From Lycium barbarum (taxonomy: Eukaryota; Streptophyta; Magnoliopsida; Solanales; Solanaceae), in contig NC_083338.1 in the NCBI RefSeq assembly GCF_019175385.1, positions 91,223,777 to 91,287,776 on the forward strand: a stretch of DNA of 64,000 nt. The letters are read 5' to 3'. The notes beneath the pieces were generated by a model. The model ran no database searches and was not told where the DNA came from. It saw nothing but the letters and a program-made list of their open reading frames with translations. The translations under genes were made by a program, and so were the position numbers. Shown here in pieces: positions 46,776-56,327 of the stretch (positions within the stretch are counted from its first letter, which is position 1; each line of letters starts with the position of its first letter).

Positions 46776-48552
46776 CACATAGCGTGCCTGACCATGAAGG
46801 TTCGGTGTTTCATACTACTTGGCCAACCAAGGCTCAAGGTTATATCTACCTGGCCCTACCAAGGCATCAGGGTTATCCGTACCATCTGCAGATGTGCACG
46901 CGCTTTACGTAATCATATACATACATATACATATATTCTACCCGGTGTCATAAGCTGGGTGTTTCATTATAGCCCTTCATAGGTACATATAAGTATAACA
47001 GCCCACAGGCACCTTTAGCATCATCATTATTATCATCATCATTATTGTTACGTCTATAATATAGGCTTACTCGTCATATGAGAAGCGTAGTACAATCGTA
47101 ATACGTATCAGGGATCGTGAGCTTACAAGCTCGGAAGATCAATCATTTGAAGACAACATACTCGTATAGAAGATTTAGAAATTTGGCCAAAGAACCATGC
47201 CTTATGAAAGAAGGGCTAGCCTTACATACCTTTTCGTTGTACTATTATACACTTGCACGTACTCCTCCGATGCTCACGTTTCTACCTTCATTAATGTCAT
47301 ACTGTCATTAGAATCGATAATTAGCACACATGGCTAAAGCTAGAGAAAATCGGATAGCATTTCCTTTACTTATATGACATTCCTCCATATCGTATTTCAA
47401 CTACCAAATGTCAACAATACATTCACTAAAACATAACAATAGCCTTTAATCGTCTACATTACCCATATTCTCAATTTATTTCCAATTTCCCACTTTCAAG
47501 ACCATGACACATGATTTCGTCTATTCGCATACAAATGTCTATCTCATGATCTTAACGTCATCTATAACACATTCATACCACAACACAAAAACAATCATGA
47601 TTGAATTTAAACTATTTCTCAAAACGTCACTATTCATCATTCATGACCCATTTTTCTATACTCTTGTACAATCCACGTATTTTAACTCTCTAATACCTTA
47701 AACAACATATAAATATCATGAATCTTACCTTAGATAATGTAGGAACAAGCCTTAGTTGATAATACTCCACTTGAGCAAAAACCCTAGTTTTCCTCCATTT
47801 GGATTTCTTGACTTGAATTGTCTTTAATGCGTTTCCTTACTCTTGATTCACTTGATTTATGTCATTGATGACAAATAATCCTTGAAAACTTGTGTAATCA
47901 ATGTAGAGAGATGTTCTTAGAGAGAGGGGATGAAATGTAGAAATGAAATAACGAAGTTGGTCCTTTATTTAATGATCCACAACTGATCTGTCGGGACCAT
48001 TATGCGGTCCATTTTACGGTCCGTATAACCATTATACGGTCCGTAAAATCGATCGTCAAATGAGCTTGTCCGGCACCCTTCACTGTGACCATTTTACGGT
48101 TCATTGTACGGGTCGTATAAATTTATACGGTCCGTATAACTGACCGTAAAATCCCACCAGTGAGCAACCTTTTCTGTGATGGTTTTACGGTCTATTATAC
48201 GGTCCGTAAACCATTATACGGTCTGTATAATGAGCCGTATAACCCATCAGTCCACTGCATTGATTCTCGTCTCTTCGTTTGATCTCCAAACCTTATGGAT
48301 CCTTCCTAACACTTGTTCAACACTTCATTATCAATCCAAGGGACGTTATAACTCCTTCCCAACACATCATCAAGTCCTTGCTAACTCGTTGCTCATAATT
48401 CCTTTCCAATACTTATCACATACTTTGCCTTCTCTTGGCAATCCTCTTCCCTCATCTCTAACATCTTTAAAATCTCAACTAGGGTCATCAAATGCCATTC
48501 CTCACTAGTTCGTTCAGTTGCGTGCCAATGGAAAATTTTCCGAGTTGTAACA
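45988..48552 (-). repeat. B/C LTR3 (5' LTR of C)
   Basis: 2565 bp, ending GAGTTGTAACA before the TSD TTAAC. Close to LTR2. Palindromes lie at 47998-48246. Confidence 0.92.
46730..46775. repeat. (AC)n(AT)n microsatellite in LTR3
   Basis: About 34 bp of AC repeats followed by a short AT run, at the site where LTR2 has a long AT run. Confidence 0.9.
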
Positions 48553-48602
48553 TTAACCTCAATCCCCTTTTCAAGGATTTTATGACCGAGAACGATCCCT
48601 TC
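48553..48602 (-). pseudogene. Athila-type RT fragment between B/C and D
   Basis: A 50-bp minus-strand piece reads EGIVLGHKILEKGIEV. It joins in frame, across the B/C array, to ATIDVI at 30451. It ends at CCCTTC, where LTR fragment D starts. Confidence 0.82.
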
Positions 48603-49277
48603 TGTCACACCCCAACTCTACTAGGGTATGATGGGCACCCAACTCTTACGTAGAGCTGAGTGAAACCTCTGGCATTCGCATAACAACCTGCACATACATA
48701 CAGGCTTGGGAATATAATATACTACTCTTGCTCGCAATCACATAAACCTATAATGATAGTCAATTTTTCCTGAACTCAACTAAATCAAACTAATATGTCG
48801 ACCTACATAGTCGATTTACTTAGCACCAGATCAACGTACTAATTACAGAACACTATCTGGAAAGTCTCAAGAGTGAATAACGGAATCATATAAGCCGGGA
48901 CAGGGCCTCGACATACCCATACTATCATATAATAAACGTAATGACTCGGCACTGCTCTAGGAAAAAGTGGAGTTGCCAATCCCAGCTGATAATCAACATC
49001 CTAGCCTATCACTTATACCTGCAAAACAATCAGGGACTGTGCGGCATGAACACAGTGCCCCCATGCAAAGGGACATCAGTACGAACAATGTACTGAGTAT
49101 GTAAGGCAGGATTGAAATATTCTGAATATAAATGTTAACTCAAGAGGCGAGGGGTAGCTGAATATATATAAAGGAGTATAAATTCAAATAGGATTATCAG
49201 AAACAACCGACTCAGTCCTTTACCTGAAACCTAAAACTTGACAATCAACCATCATCTATATGTATATACACAAAATC
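48603..49277 (-). repeat. LTR fragment D, related to F, truncated
   Basis: In plus coordinates it starts TGTCACACCCCAACTC, like an F-type LTR end, and contains the conserved stem-loop region (CAGTGCCCCC...GGGACATCAGTACG, 49055-49080). It stops abruptly at 49277, where plus-strand E protease sequence begins. The opposite end was not found. The junction looks like a deletion or illegitimate recombination. Confidence 0.7.
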
Positions 49278-50205
49278 AAATGTATATGCATTGATAGATT
49301 CAGACTCTATTTTATCATATATTTTCCCCCAGTTGCAAGTAAAACTAGGATAAGACCCGAATCGATAGAGCCGTCTGGGATAGTCATACATGCAGATGAA
49401 AAGTGAATGTTAAGGATTTAAGAGGCTAACCCGATAATTGGATGGTCATAAGAGTAAAAGATTCTCTCCAGATCGGAGTGAGATATGTTACGAGAATCTT
49501 TCGGAAGTTGATAAGGCCCCGACTTACCCTAGATTACGTGATAAAGGCCGTGCGGGGAAGTGGATGAAATTATACTAGCATTAATGCACCAAAAATTCAT
49601 CAGAGTTTTGAGGTTAAGCGTGCTAGGGCCAGAGAAATTCTAGGATGGGTGACCCCCTGGGAAGGGTACCAAAGATTCCACAAATATAGATATAAGAGAC
49701 AAATAGGAAAATTTGGGGTAACCTACAGGAAATTAGAGTATGCGGAGCGATTAGAAACCTTTAGGGGGTCGAGTAGGTTAAGGTAGAATAGACTGGTAAA
49801 GAAGAAGAAAGCGCAACGCAGGTTTGGAATGAGAATAAGTTTGAATGAGCATTTGGGAAATGCTTTGTAAGAGAAATGGTAGTAAATATATATGTGTGCA
49901 AGTGACACCCTATTCATGACTGTACCGATCGGCAGATGGGCCCCGGCAGCTAGTGTCGCGATATATAAAAGACATTAACTGAACGGAATTTAAAAGACAA
50001 AGCGAAAGACATGGTACAGATATTATAAAGTAGACTGATACCGGTTCCACCACTAGTTAAGATTGGAAAATCCCAGTACAACGATGTTCGGGAATAGAAA
50101 GAAAACGAGTACGTAAAAGGGGATAGTAATTGTAACGTTTTGAAAAATTTTGAAGGAAAGAAAGAGACCTCCCCGAAGTATTATGAGACCCCATAAGGCC
50201 GGTTG
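49278..50205 (+). mobile_element. E leading unit: protease end and non-coding 3' region
   Basis: Begins in the protease (YALIDSDSILSYIFP) and continues like 55365-56290, including the 5S-like segment. No other recognisable gene. Confidence 0.8.
49562..49681 (+). other. 5S rRNA-like sequence, first copy
   Basis: Starts GGATGAAATTATACTAGCAT, then TTAATGCACC, ATCAGA, GTTAAGCGTGCTAGGG and AGGATGGGTGACC, ending CCTGGGAAG. Order and spacing follow plant 5S rRNA. It differs from copy 55650 at a few positions. See that entry. Confidence 0.85.
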
Positions 50206-50240
50206 AACATTCGAGGACGAATGTTCTAAAGGGGGGAGGA
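50206..50240 (+). other. E hairpin and polypurine tract, first copy
   Basis: AACATTCG/CGAATGTT (50206-50225), then AAAGGGGGGAGGA, then the LTR. Confidence 0.88.
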
Positions 50241-52539
50241 TGTTATATACCGCATTTTTGCATACTCGGATAATTTTGAATAATTGGGACTAGTGAGAGA
50301 TAGGGCAATATTTTTACCTTATTTAATATATATGTTGTTCATGAAAATATTGACGCGGAAATATGGAGGAAGGCCAAGGGAAATATTGGAAACTTGAAAA
50401 ATGGGTTCGTGAATTTCAAATAATCACCATTAGTGAATTGGGCTAGAAAAAAAAAAGGCCAAGGCCCAATAGGGTGGCCGGCCATGGAGCAAAAAAATAA
50501 AAAAGGGGCCCAAGCCCATGTGATAATTAAACCCATGAATTAAATAGACAAAGGGCAATGTCAATTATTTATTCTTCAAGAACCTTCAAGAAAATAAGAG
50601 AGAGTGAGAGCAAGAGAGGGGCCATTCGGCCACCAAGATAAAAGGAGAAAAAAACAATTAAGCCTTCCAACTTTGATCCAAAAATTATAATTTTCTAGTA
50701 TTCCTACTAAGCTCAAGACCCTCTTCAACGTGGTATAATTTTTTAGGTGAGAAAACTACTTTTGTGGCAAGTGGAAAATTTAAGAAAAGGTAAAAATTCT
50801 ATCCTTTTTGTTATGGAAGACTTATATATATGTTGTAGTATATGTAAACGAATGAAAAGTATGAAATTTGTGTGTTGTGGGTGTGTGGCCGTATGGTATT
50901 GTTGGTGGAGAAGGATGAACAAATTTTATTTATGATGTTAATTGTGTTGATTGTGGCCTTTGTGATGTAAATGGAAGAATAATAGCTCAAGTTGGCATGA
51001 AAATTTGGTTGTAAGTTGTTGTAGGAAATTATGTGATTAAATATGGTTTTATGTAATTATGGAAGTGGAGTTTCTAAAGTGGAATTGTTGTTATTATTGA
51101 TGAATTTGAAAGAAGAAAATGCGTCGTCGTAGTTTCATTGCATTTGTGGATGTTTCGGGTGGAATATGGTGTTAGTGTGATTGTTTGAATATTGTACAAA
51201 TTGTTTGAAATGTCCTTGAATTATATTTTAATGATCTTGAATTAGGGAGTGAATATGTAAGTGTCGATATCGGCTTGAACGTAGTAGTTGAATTAAATGA
51301 TGATGAACTATGTAGAAAAGAAGGTTACTAATGTTAGAATGCGTCTTGAATTGATTATTGATGTTATTGGTATGGTTTTTTGTATTGTTGGTATGGTTGT
51401 AGATGAATTTGGCCGAGTTAAATTCTCGGGGATGTTGAATTTATAGGGGAAATGCTGCCGAAATTTCTGTAGATTAAGTGTTAGTTTAGAATTGGACTCT
51501 AAGTGCTTATGGCTAATGATTGGCATATATGAATATTGTTGTAGATTTTGCGAAGCCAAAGGCTTAAGTTCAGAGTAGCGTAGAAAGCGGGCAAGGTATG
51601 TAAGGCTAACCTTCCTTTCTTTTGGCATGGTCCTTATGAAATGAACGAATGACATATATGTATGCTTCTAAAGAAAATTCTATTCTTAGAGCCACTAGGG
51701 TGGCCGACGTCTTTGACCTCCATAAGCTATTTCGTATAGTTTGATACGTGTTTATGACGTTCGAAGATTCTAGTTGTTATGTTTCCGAATGATGTCCGGA
51801 AAATATTTGATGTGGCTAAAGTCTTGGATATATATTTTGATATGTACATATGATTCTAAGGCTCCATTTGATTTGTTCCATAGCGATAGTTGAAAGTTCC
51901 CTAATATGATAGTTACTTGAATTTCCAAAAAAAGAGCTTCTAAAATGCTTTTAGAAGGTTCTGTACTTCAAAAGTTTGTAACTTTCGCATACTAATTCAG
52001 ATTGATCCAAAACTTGTTTCTGAGCCTTCGGGTATCGGTAAGTATATCCGTTCATCGACATATGGTTTTGATATGTATCTTTGACTTCTGAAGCCCTATT
52101 TGATATGTTTCCGAGTCCGTCTATGATTCTTATTCACTTTCGACATGAGTACGCTAGGTATAGTTGAGTTTATTATATGAATGACTAACGAAATAAGCAT
52201 AAAGAATTTTGTTTCTAAAGAGTTCTTTAAGTTTTGATATCCCTAACTTTCGTAAGAGATCTCGGATTTGCTTTGAAATGTTCGTAAAGCTCTGTGGTAA
52301 AACTGTCCGTAACTTTCACATACTAACTCCGATTGACTCGGAACGTGTTTGTGATCTTCAAACATTGGCAAGTGTTTGTATTTATCGAGTCTGGATATAA
52401 GTGCATTTAGTTTCTCACTACTCTTCTCGTGCATGCATCATGATCTCTTTCACCGGGTCCCGGGCCGGTATGTATCGTGCGAATGGTTCGCCGAGTCCCT
52501 TGCTTGAGGGTCGGGTTCCATATATGAATTCTGAAGTAT

Positions 52540-52665
52540 GATGTGTCCGGTTCCCCGACGTGTGATATGTCCCCGGGTACCGTGTATATGTTACGAAGTA
52601 AAATGTGTCCGATTCCCCGGCGTGTGGTATGTCCCCGGGTACCGTGTATATGCTATGATGTGTTA
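52540..52665 (+). repeat. Two-unit tandem repeat in the E LTR
   Basis: Two units of about 64 bp share GATATGTCCCCGGGTACCGT preceded by GTGTCCGGTTCCCCG. They are also at 58632-58755 in the second LTR and lie where other families have hairpin arrays. Confidence 0.75.
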
Positions 52666-53204
52666 TGTGACGGAGACGTTCGGAGATATAAAATCTTCTG
52701 GAGTATGATGTGTTATGGCGCCAGCGACAGGAGTGGCGACCATGTTCTTGTGCCCTATGCATGACTTTGATATGCATCATTTGTGATTTAAAAGTAAGCA
52801 CTCTGACATTCTGGATAAGCTACTTACCTTCTGTATTTCTTCTGAGATATAATGTCGTTAGTACTATATATATATATATATATGTATGGATCGGGCTGCA
52901 CGTTCCGCAGCAATATAATATATGTTTATGGATCGGGCCGTACGTTCCTCGGCACTATCAAACTACATATGGTTCGGTTATGTGTATATGTATATGACGA
53001 CATATGATGTCGGCACACATGATCTGTATTTCGAAAGTAAGTGTTCTGGCACTCTGAACGACTTACTTATTTTCCGTACTTCTTCTGACATACGACATCG
53101 GTATACACGATTTGCATTCTGAAAGATAAGCACCCTGGTATTTTGACTAGTGTACTTACCTTTTTGTACTGTTGTTCCGGTTATGATTCTGTCTTCTGTA
53201 TTCC

Positions 53205-53275
53205 ATGCCTTACATACTCAGTACATATTCCGTACTGACCCCCTTTCTTCGGGGGCTGCGTTTCATGCCCGCATG
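53205..53275 (+). other. Conserved LTR stem-loop in E
   Basis: TACATACTCAGTAC, TATTCCGTACTGA, then CCCCC (53239-53243) paired with GGGGG (53251-53255), then CTGCGTTTCATGCCCGC. Second copy near 59300-59365. Confidence 0.62.
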
Positions 53276-53719
53276 TACAGACGCTTATTGAGGTGATCCG
53301 CCAGCCTATGGTACACATTCTGCTGTTCTGAAGCGCTCCTTTGATCTGGAGCCCATACTTTTGGTACAGATCTTTCTGTTGTACATACCTTTGTGTTTAT
53401 GATTATATTGGGTATGGCGGGGCCCTGTCCCGTCATATGATTCTGTTGTCTGTATTAGAGGCCTGTAGACATATATGTGGGTCGTGGGTCATGTTTGCTT
53501 AGTGATGTTTATTTGGGCTGTGTCTGGTTTTCCCCTACACTACGTTTACTTGATCGATTTATGTGTTACAATAAAAGGAACGACTTAAATTATATGTATA
53601 TGATTTTGTATGCACGAGGTTCATAATATGTAAACGCAAGTGAAATTTGGTTAGTAAGTATGTACAACTGTCCATGTCGGGCACTAGTCGCGGCCTACGG
53701 GGTTGGGTCGTGACAAAAG

Positions 53720-53731
53720 TGGTATCAGAGC
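53720..53731 (+). other. Element E primer-binding site
   Basis: TGGTATCAGAGC, four bases after the LTR. Confidence 0.92.
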
Positions 53732-53917
53732 GGTTTGTCCTCGGAATGTCTACAGGCCGTGTCTAGTAGAGTCTTGTTTATCGGTATGTTGTGCACCACA
53801 TCTATAAACAGGAGGCTACAGGACATTTAGGGTAATACCTTTCTTTGGATCATAGATCGTGCGATAGAGCTGTGCTATTAGGATGATCTCTTCTGACCGA
53901 TTGTTATGTTTACAGAG

Positions 53918-55365
53918 ATGCCTCCGAATAAGGCGACGGCTGCCCAGAAGGGCAAAGCAGTGGCAGGAGAGACCAGTCATATACAGAGGGTTACTCGGGC
54001 TCGTGCTCAGATTTTGCCCGATATTGCACCCAGTCAGAGGGTTCTGCTACACCCCCACCAGAGGAGCCTGGAGCGGCTCCACCAATAGCTCCAGAGGCTC
54101 CAGCGCCCGAGCCTCCAGCTCCTCAGCCAGGGGAGGAGGACAGGGCAATGAGAGAGGCTGTACAGTTATTGACGACATTAGTAGCAGGACAGGCTCGCAG
54201 ACGCGGGCTAGGGGGTGATGATGGTGATAGACGCGACAGTTTGAGGGTCCGTGATTTCTTGACTTGTGGTCCCCTAGAGTTTTACGGGTCAAAGCCCAAG
54301 GAGGATCCCCAGGACTTCATTCGACAGATGCAGCGTACGCTGAGACTAGTCACGACTTCTGAGACTGAGTCTGTCGAGCTGGCTTCACATAGATTGCGGG
54401 ATGTAGCGATTAACTGGTATGAGTCCTGGGAGTTGTCCAGAGGTGAGGATGCTCCCCTAGCTGTGTGGGACGAGTTTGTAGCCGCCTTTCTCGGCCATTT
54501 TCTGCCTCCCGAGATGCGGCGAGCGAGGGTCGATAGATTTTTGCAGCTGAGACAAAGGGGCAGGAGTGTCCGGGAGTACAGTCTAGAGTTTGACTCCCTG
54601 GCCAGATATGCACCTACCATCGTAGCTGATATAGCTGACAGGATGTATTGGTACGTAATAGGGTTGAATGATTATCTGATTGACAGCTGTATGGCGGTGG
54701 CATCCCAGCCCGGGATGGATATTGCTCGGGCCCAGCCATATGCCCAGGGGATGGAGGACAGACGCAGAAGGCGTCAGCCCGACAGAGATTATGATGGGAG
54801 GTAGCCCAAGAGGGCTAGATCAGCTGGATATTTTGGGGAGTCTCGAGGCGGCCAGCCACAACAGCAGTATGGCAGATATCCTTCTCAGCCCGCGCAAAGT
54901 ACACCCCCACAGTTTGCGGGCAGGAGACCAGATAGGGCAGAGAGTTAAGGAGTAGGTCAGAGCTCCAGGGCTTCGGGTTCGCAAGTAGATAGAGGTTCCG
55001 GTCAGATGGGGCCATCCATACCTTGGTGTCCTCATTGTAGGAGGCGTCACCCTGGTGAGTGCTATCGTGCCACTGGTGCTTGCTTTTCTTGTGGCCGTCA
55101 AGGCCATACTATGAGGGAGTGTCCGTATAGGGGTGGTCCAGGTGGTTCAGCCCAGCTCACTGGGGTAGTTGCTGGTTCATCTTTCCCTTCTATAGCTATG
55201 CGCCCTACGAGGCTGGGTATGCCGACACCAGCAGGCCGTGGTAGAGGTCGTGGCGGGGCTCCTAGTTCTAGCGGTCCTTCGAACCGCATATATGCTTTGG
55301 CTCGCCGACAGGACCCAGACGCATCACAAGACGTGGTTACAGGTATACTGTTGGTCTTCTTTTGA
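53918..55365 (+). pseudogene. Element E gag
   Basis: Start ATG 53918 (MPPNKATAAQKGKAV). A 1-nt deletion in a G run near 54039 shifts the frame within the Pro-rich part. The gag domain follows from 54148: PLEFYGSKPKEDPQDFIRQM, VELASHRLRDVAINWYESWE, VWDEFVAAFLGHFLPPE, VDRFLQLRQRGRSVREYSLE. TAG at 54802-54804 and TAA at 54946-54948 interrupt it. The knuckle CFSCGRQGHTMRECP is intact, followed by a Gly/Arg linker and LARRQDPDASQDVVTGILLV, then TGA at 55363-55365. Gag would be what the element supplies or packages; now broken. Confidence 0.88.
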
Positions 55366-55475
55366 AATGTATATGCATTGATAGATTCAGACTCTATTTT
55401 ATCATATATTTTTCCCTCAGTTGCAAGTAAAACTAGGATAAGACCCGAATCGATAGAGCCATCTGGGATAGTCAT
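55366..55475 (+). pseudogene. Element E protease fragment
   Basis: YALIDSDSILSYIFPSVASK resembles the protease start [12 protein letters not shown] of B/C, but the Gly after the catalytic Asp is lost (DSDS). Similarity stops after IRPESIEPSG, where RT should follow. Confidence 0.8.
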
Positions 55476-56291
55476 ACATGCAGATGAAAAGTGAATGTTA
55501 AGGATTTAAGAGGCTAACCCGATAATTGTATGGTCATAAGAGTAAAAGATTCTCTCCAGATCGGAGTGAGATATGTTACGAGAATCTTTCAGAAGTTGTT
55601 AAGGCCCCGAATTACCCTAGATTACGTGATAAAGGCCGTGCGGGGAAGTGGATGCAATTATACCAGCATTAATGCACCAAAAATTCATCAGAGTTTCGAG
55701 GTTAAGCGTGCTAGGGCCAGAGAAATTATAGGATGGGTGACCCCCTGGGAAGGGTACCAAAGATTCCACATATATAGATATAAGAGACAATAAGAAATTT
55801 GGGGTAACCTACAGGAAATTAGAGTATGCGGAGCGATTAGAAACCTTAAGGAGGTCGAGTAGGTTAAGGTAGAATAGCCTGGTAAAGAAGAAGAAAGCGC
55901 AACACAACTTTGGAGTGAGATTAAGTTTGAATGAGCATTTGGGAAATGCTTTGTAAGAGAAATGGTAGTAAATACATATGTGTGCACATGACACCCTATT
56001 CATGACTGTACCGATCGGCAGGTGGGCCCCGGCAGCCAGTGTCGCGATATATGAAAGACATTAACTGAACGGAATTTAAAAGACAAAGCGAAAGACCTGG
56101 TACAGATAATATAAAGTAGACTGATACCGGTTCCACCACTAGTTAAGACTGGAAAGTCCCAGTACAACGATGATCGGGAATAGAAAGAAAGCGAGTACGT
56201 AAAAGGGGATAGTAATTGTAACGTTTGGAAAAATTTTGAAGGAAAGAAAGAGACCTCCCCGAAGTATTATGAGACCCCATAAGGCCGGTTG
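55476..56291 (+). mobile_element. E internal 3' region replacing RT-RNase H-integrase
   Basis: About 815 bp with no pol motif. It contains a 5S-like segment at 55650-55769; the rest I do not recognise. An 87-aa frame (55530-55793) runs through the 5S-like part and is probably chance. Confidence 0.65.
55650..55769 (+). other. 5S rRNA-like sequence, second copy
   Basis: Begins GGATGCAATTATACCAGCAT and continues TTAATGCACC, CATCAGA, GGTTAAGCGTGCTAGGGC, then TAGGATGGGTGACC and CCTGGGAAG. Against remembered plant 5S rRNA, by eye and without gaps, about four fifths of the first 100 positions match. Many differences are C-to-T or G-to-A, as expected from decay of methylated DNA. The box A region and the intermediate element/box C region are largely kept. 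The 3' end fades after CCTGGGAAG, and no T-run terminator follows, so it is not a working 5S gene. Same orientation as the element, in its internal region and not in an LTR. Confidence 0.87.
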
Positions 56292-56327
56292 AACATTCGA
56301 GGACGAATGTTCTAAAGGGGAGGAGGA
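56292..56327 (+). other. E hairpin and polypurine tract, second copy
   Basis: AACATTCG/CGAATGTT (56292-56311), then AAAGGGGAGGAGGA, then the LTR. Confidence 0.88.

Larger units (their letters stand above)
30452..48552 (-). mobile_element. Tandem chromovirus array B/C: three LTRs, two internal regions, one TSD
   Basis: An 18.1-kb minus-strand array LTR1-B-LTR2-C-LTR3. The only host flanks are TCAAC (30447-30451) and TTAAC (48553-48557). These join the Athila pol frame (KGIEV to ATIDVI), so one insertion is implied. B and C share lesions: the gag TGA (37263-37265 and 45055-45057), the pol TAG (35463-35465 and 43254-43256), and a Cys-to-Phe change in the integrase HHCC. LTR2 and LTR3 share variants absent from LTR1. 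The simplest reading is unequal recombination duplicating an already defective single element. Same lineage as A. Confidence 0.9.
50241..53715 (+). repeat. E LTR, first copy
   Basis: 3475 bp, TGTTATATACCG to GGGTTGGGTCGTGACA. Carries a two-unit repeat at 52540-52665 and the CCCCC/GGGGG stem-loop (53239-53255). Followed by a primer site. Confidence 0.93.

Noticed and set aside
50747..50935. Repeated 62-64-aa frame MRKLLLWQVENLRKGKNS in both E LTRs
   Set aside because: Present in both LTRs only because the LTRs are copies. Composition is low-complexity (CCG, WYCWW) and no family is recognised.
55650..55769. Functional 5S rRNA gene
   Set aside because: Too many changes in stems, degraded 3' end and no T-run terminator. 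A captured, decayed copy is more likely.
55650..55769. Cassandra TRIM element
   Set aside because: Cassandra carries 5S in short LTRs. Here the 5S-like segment is internal and flanked by 3.5-kb LTRs with gag beside it.
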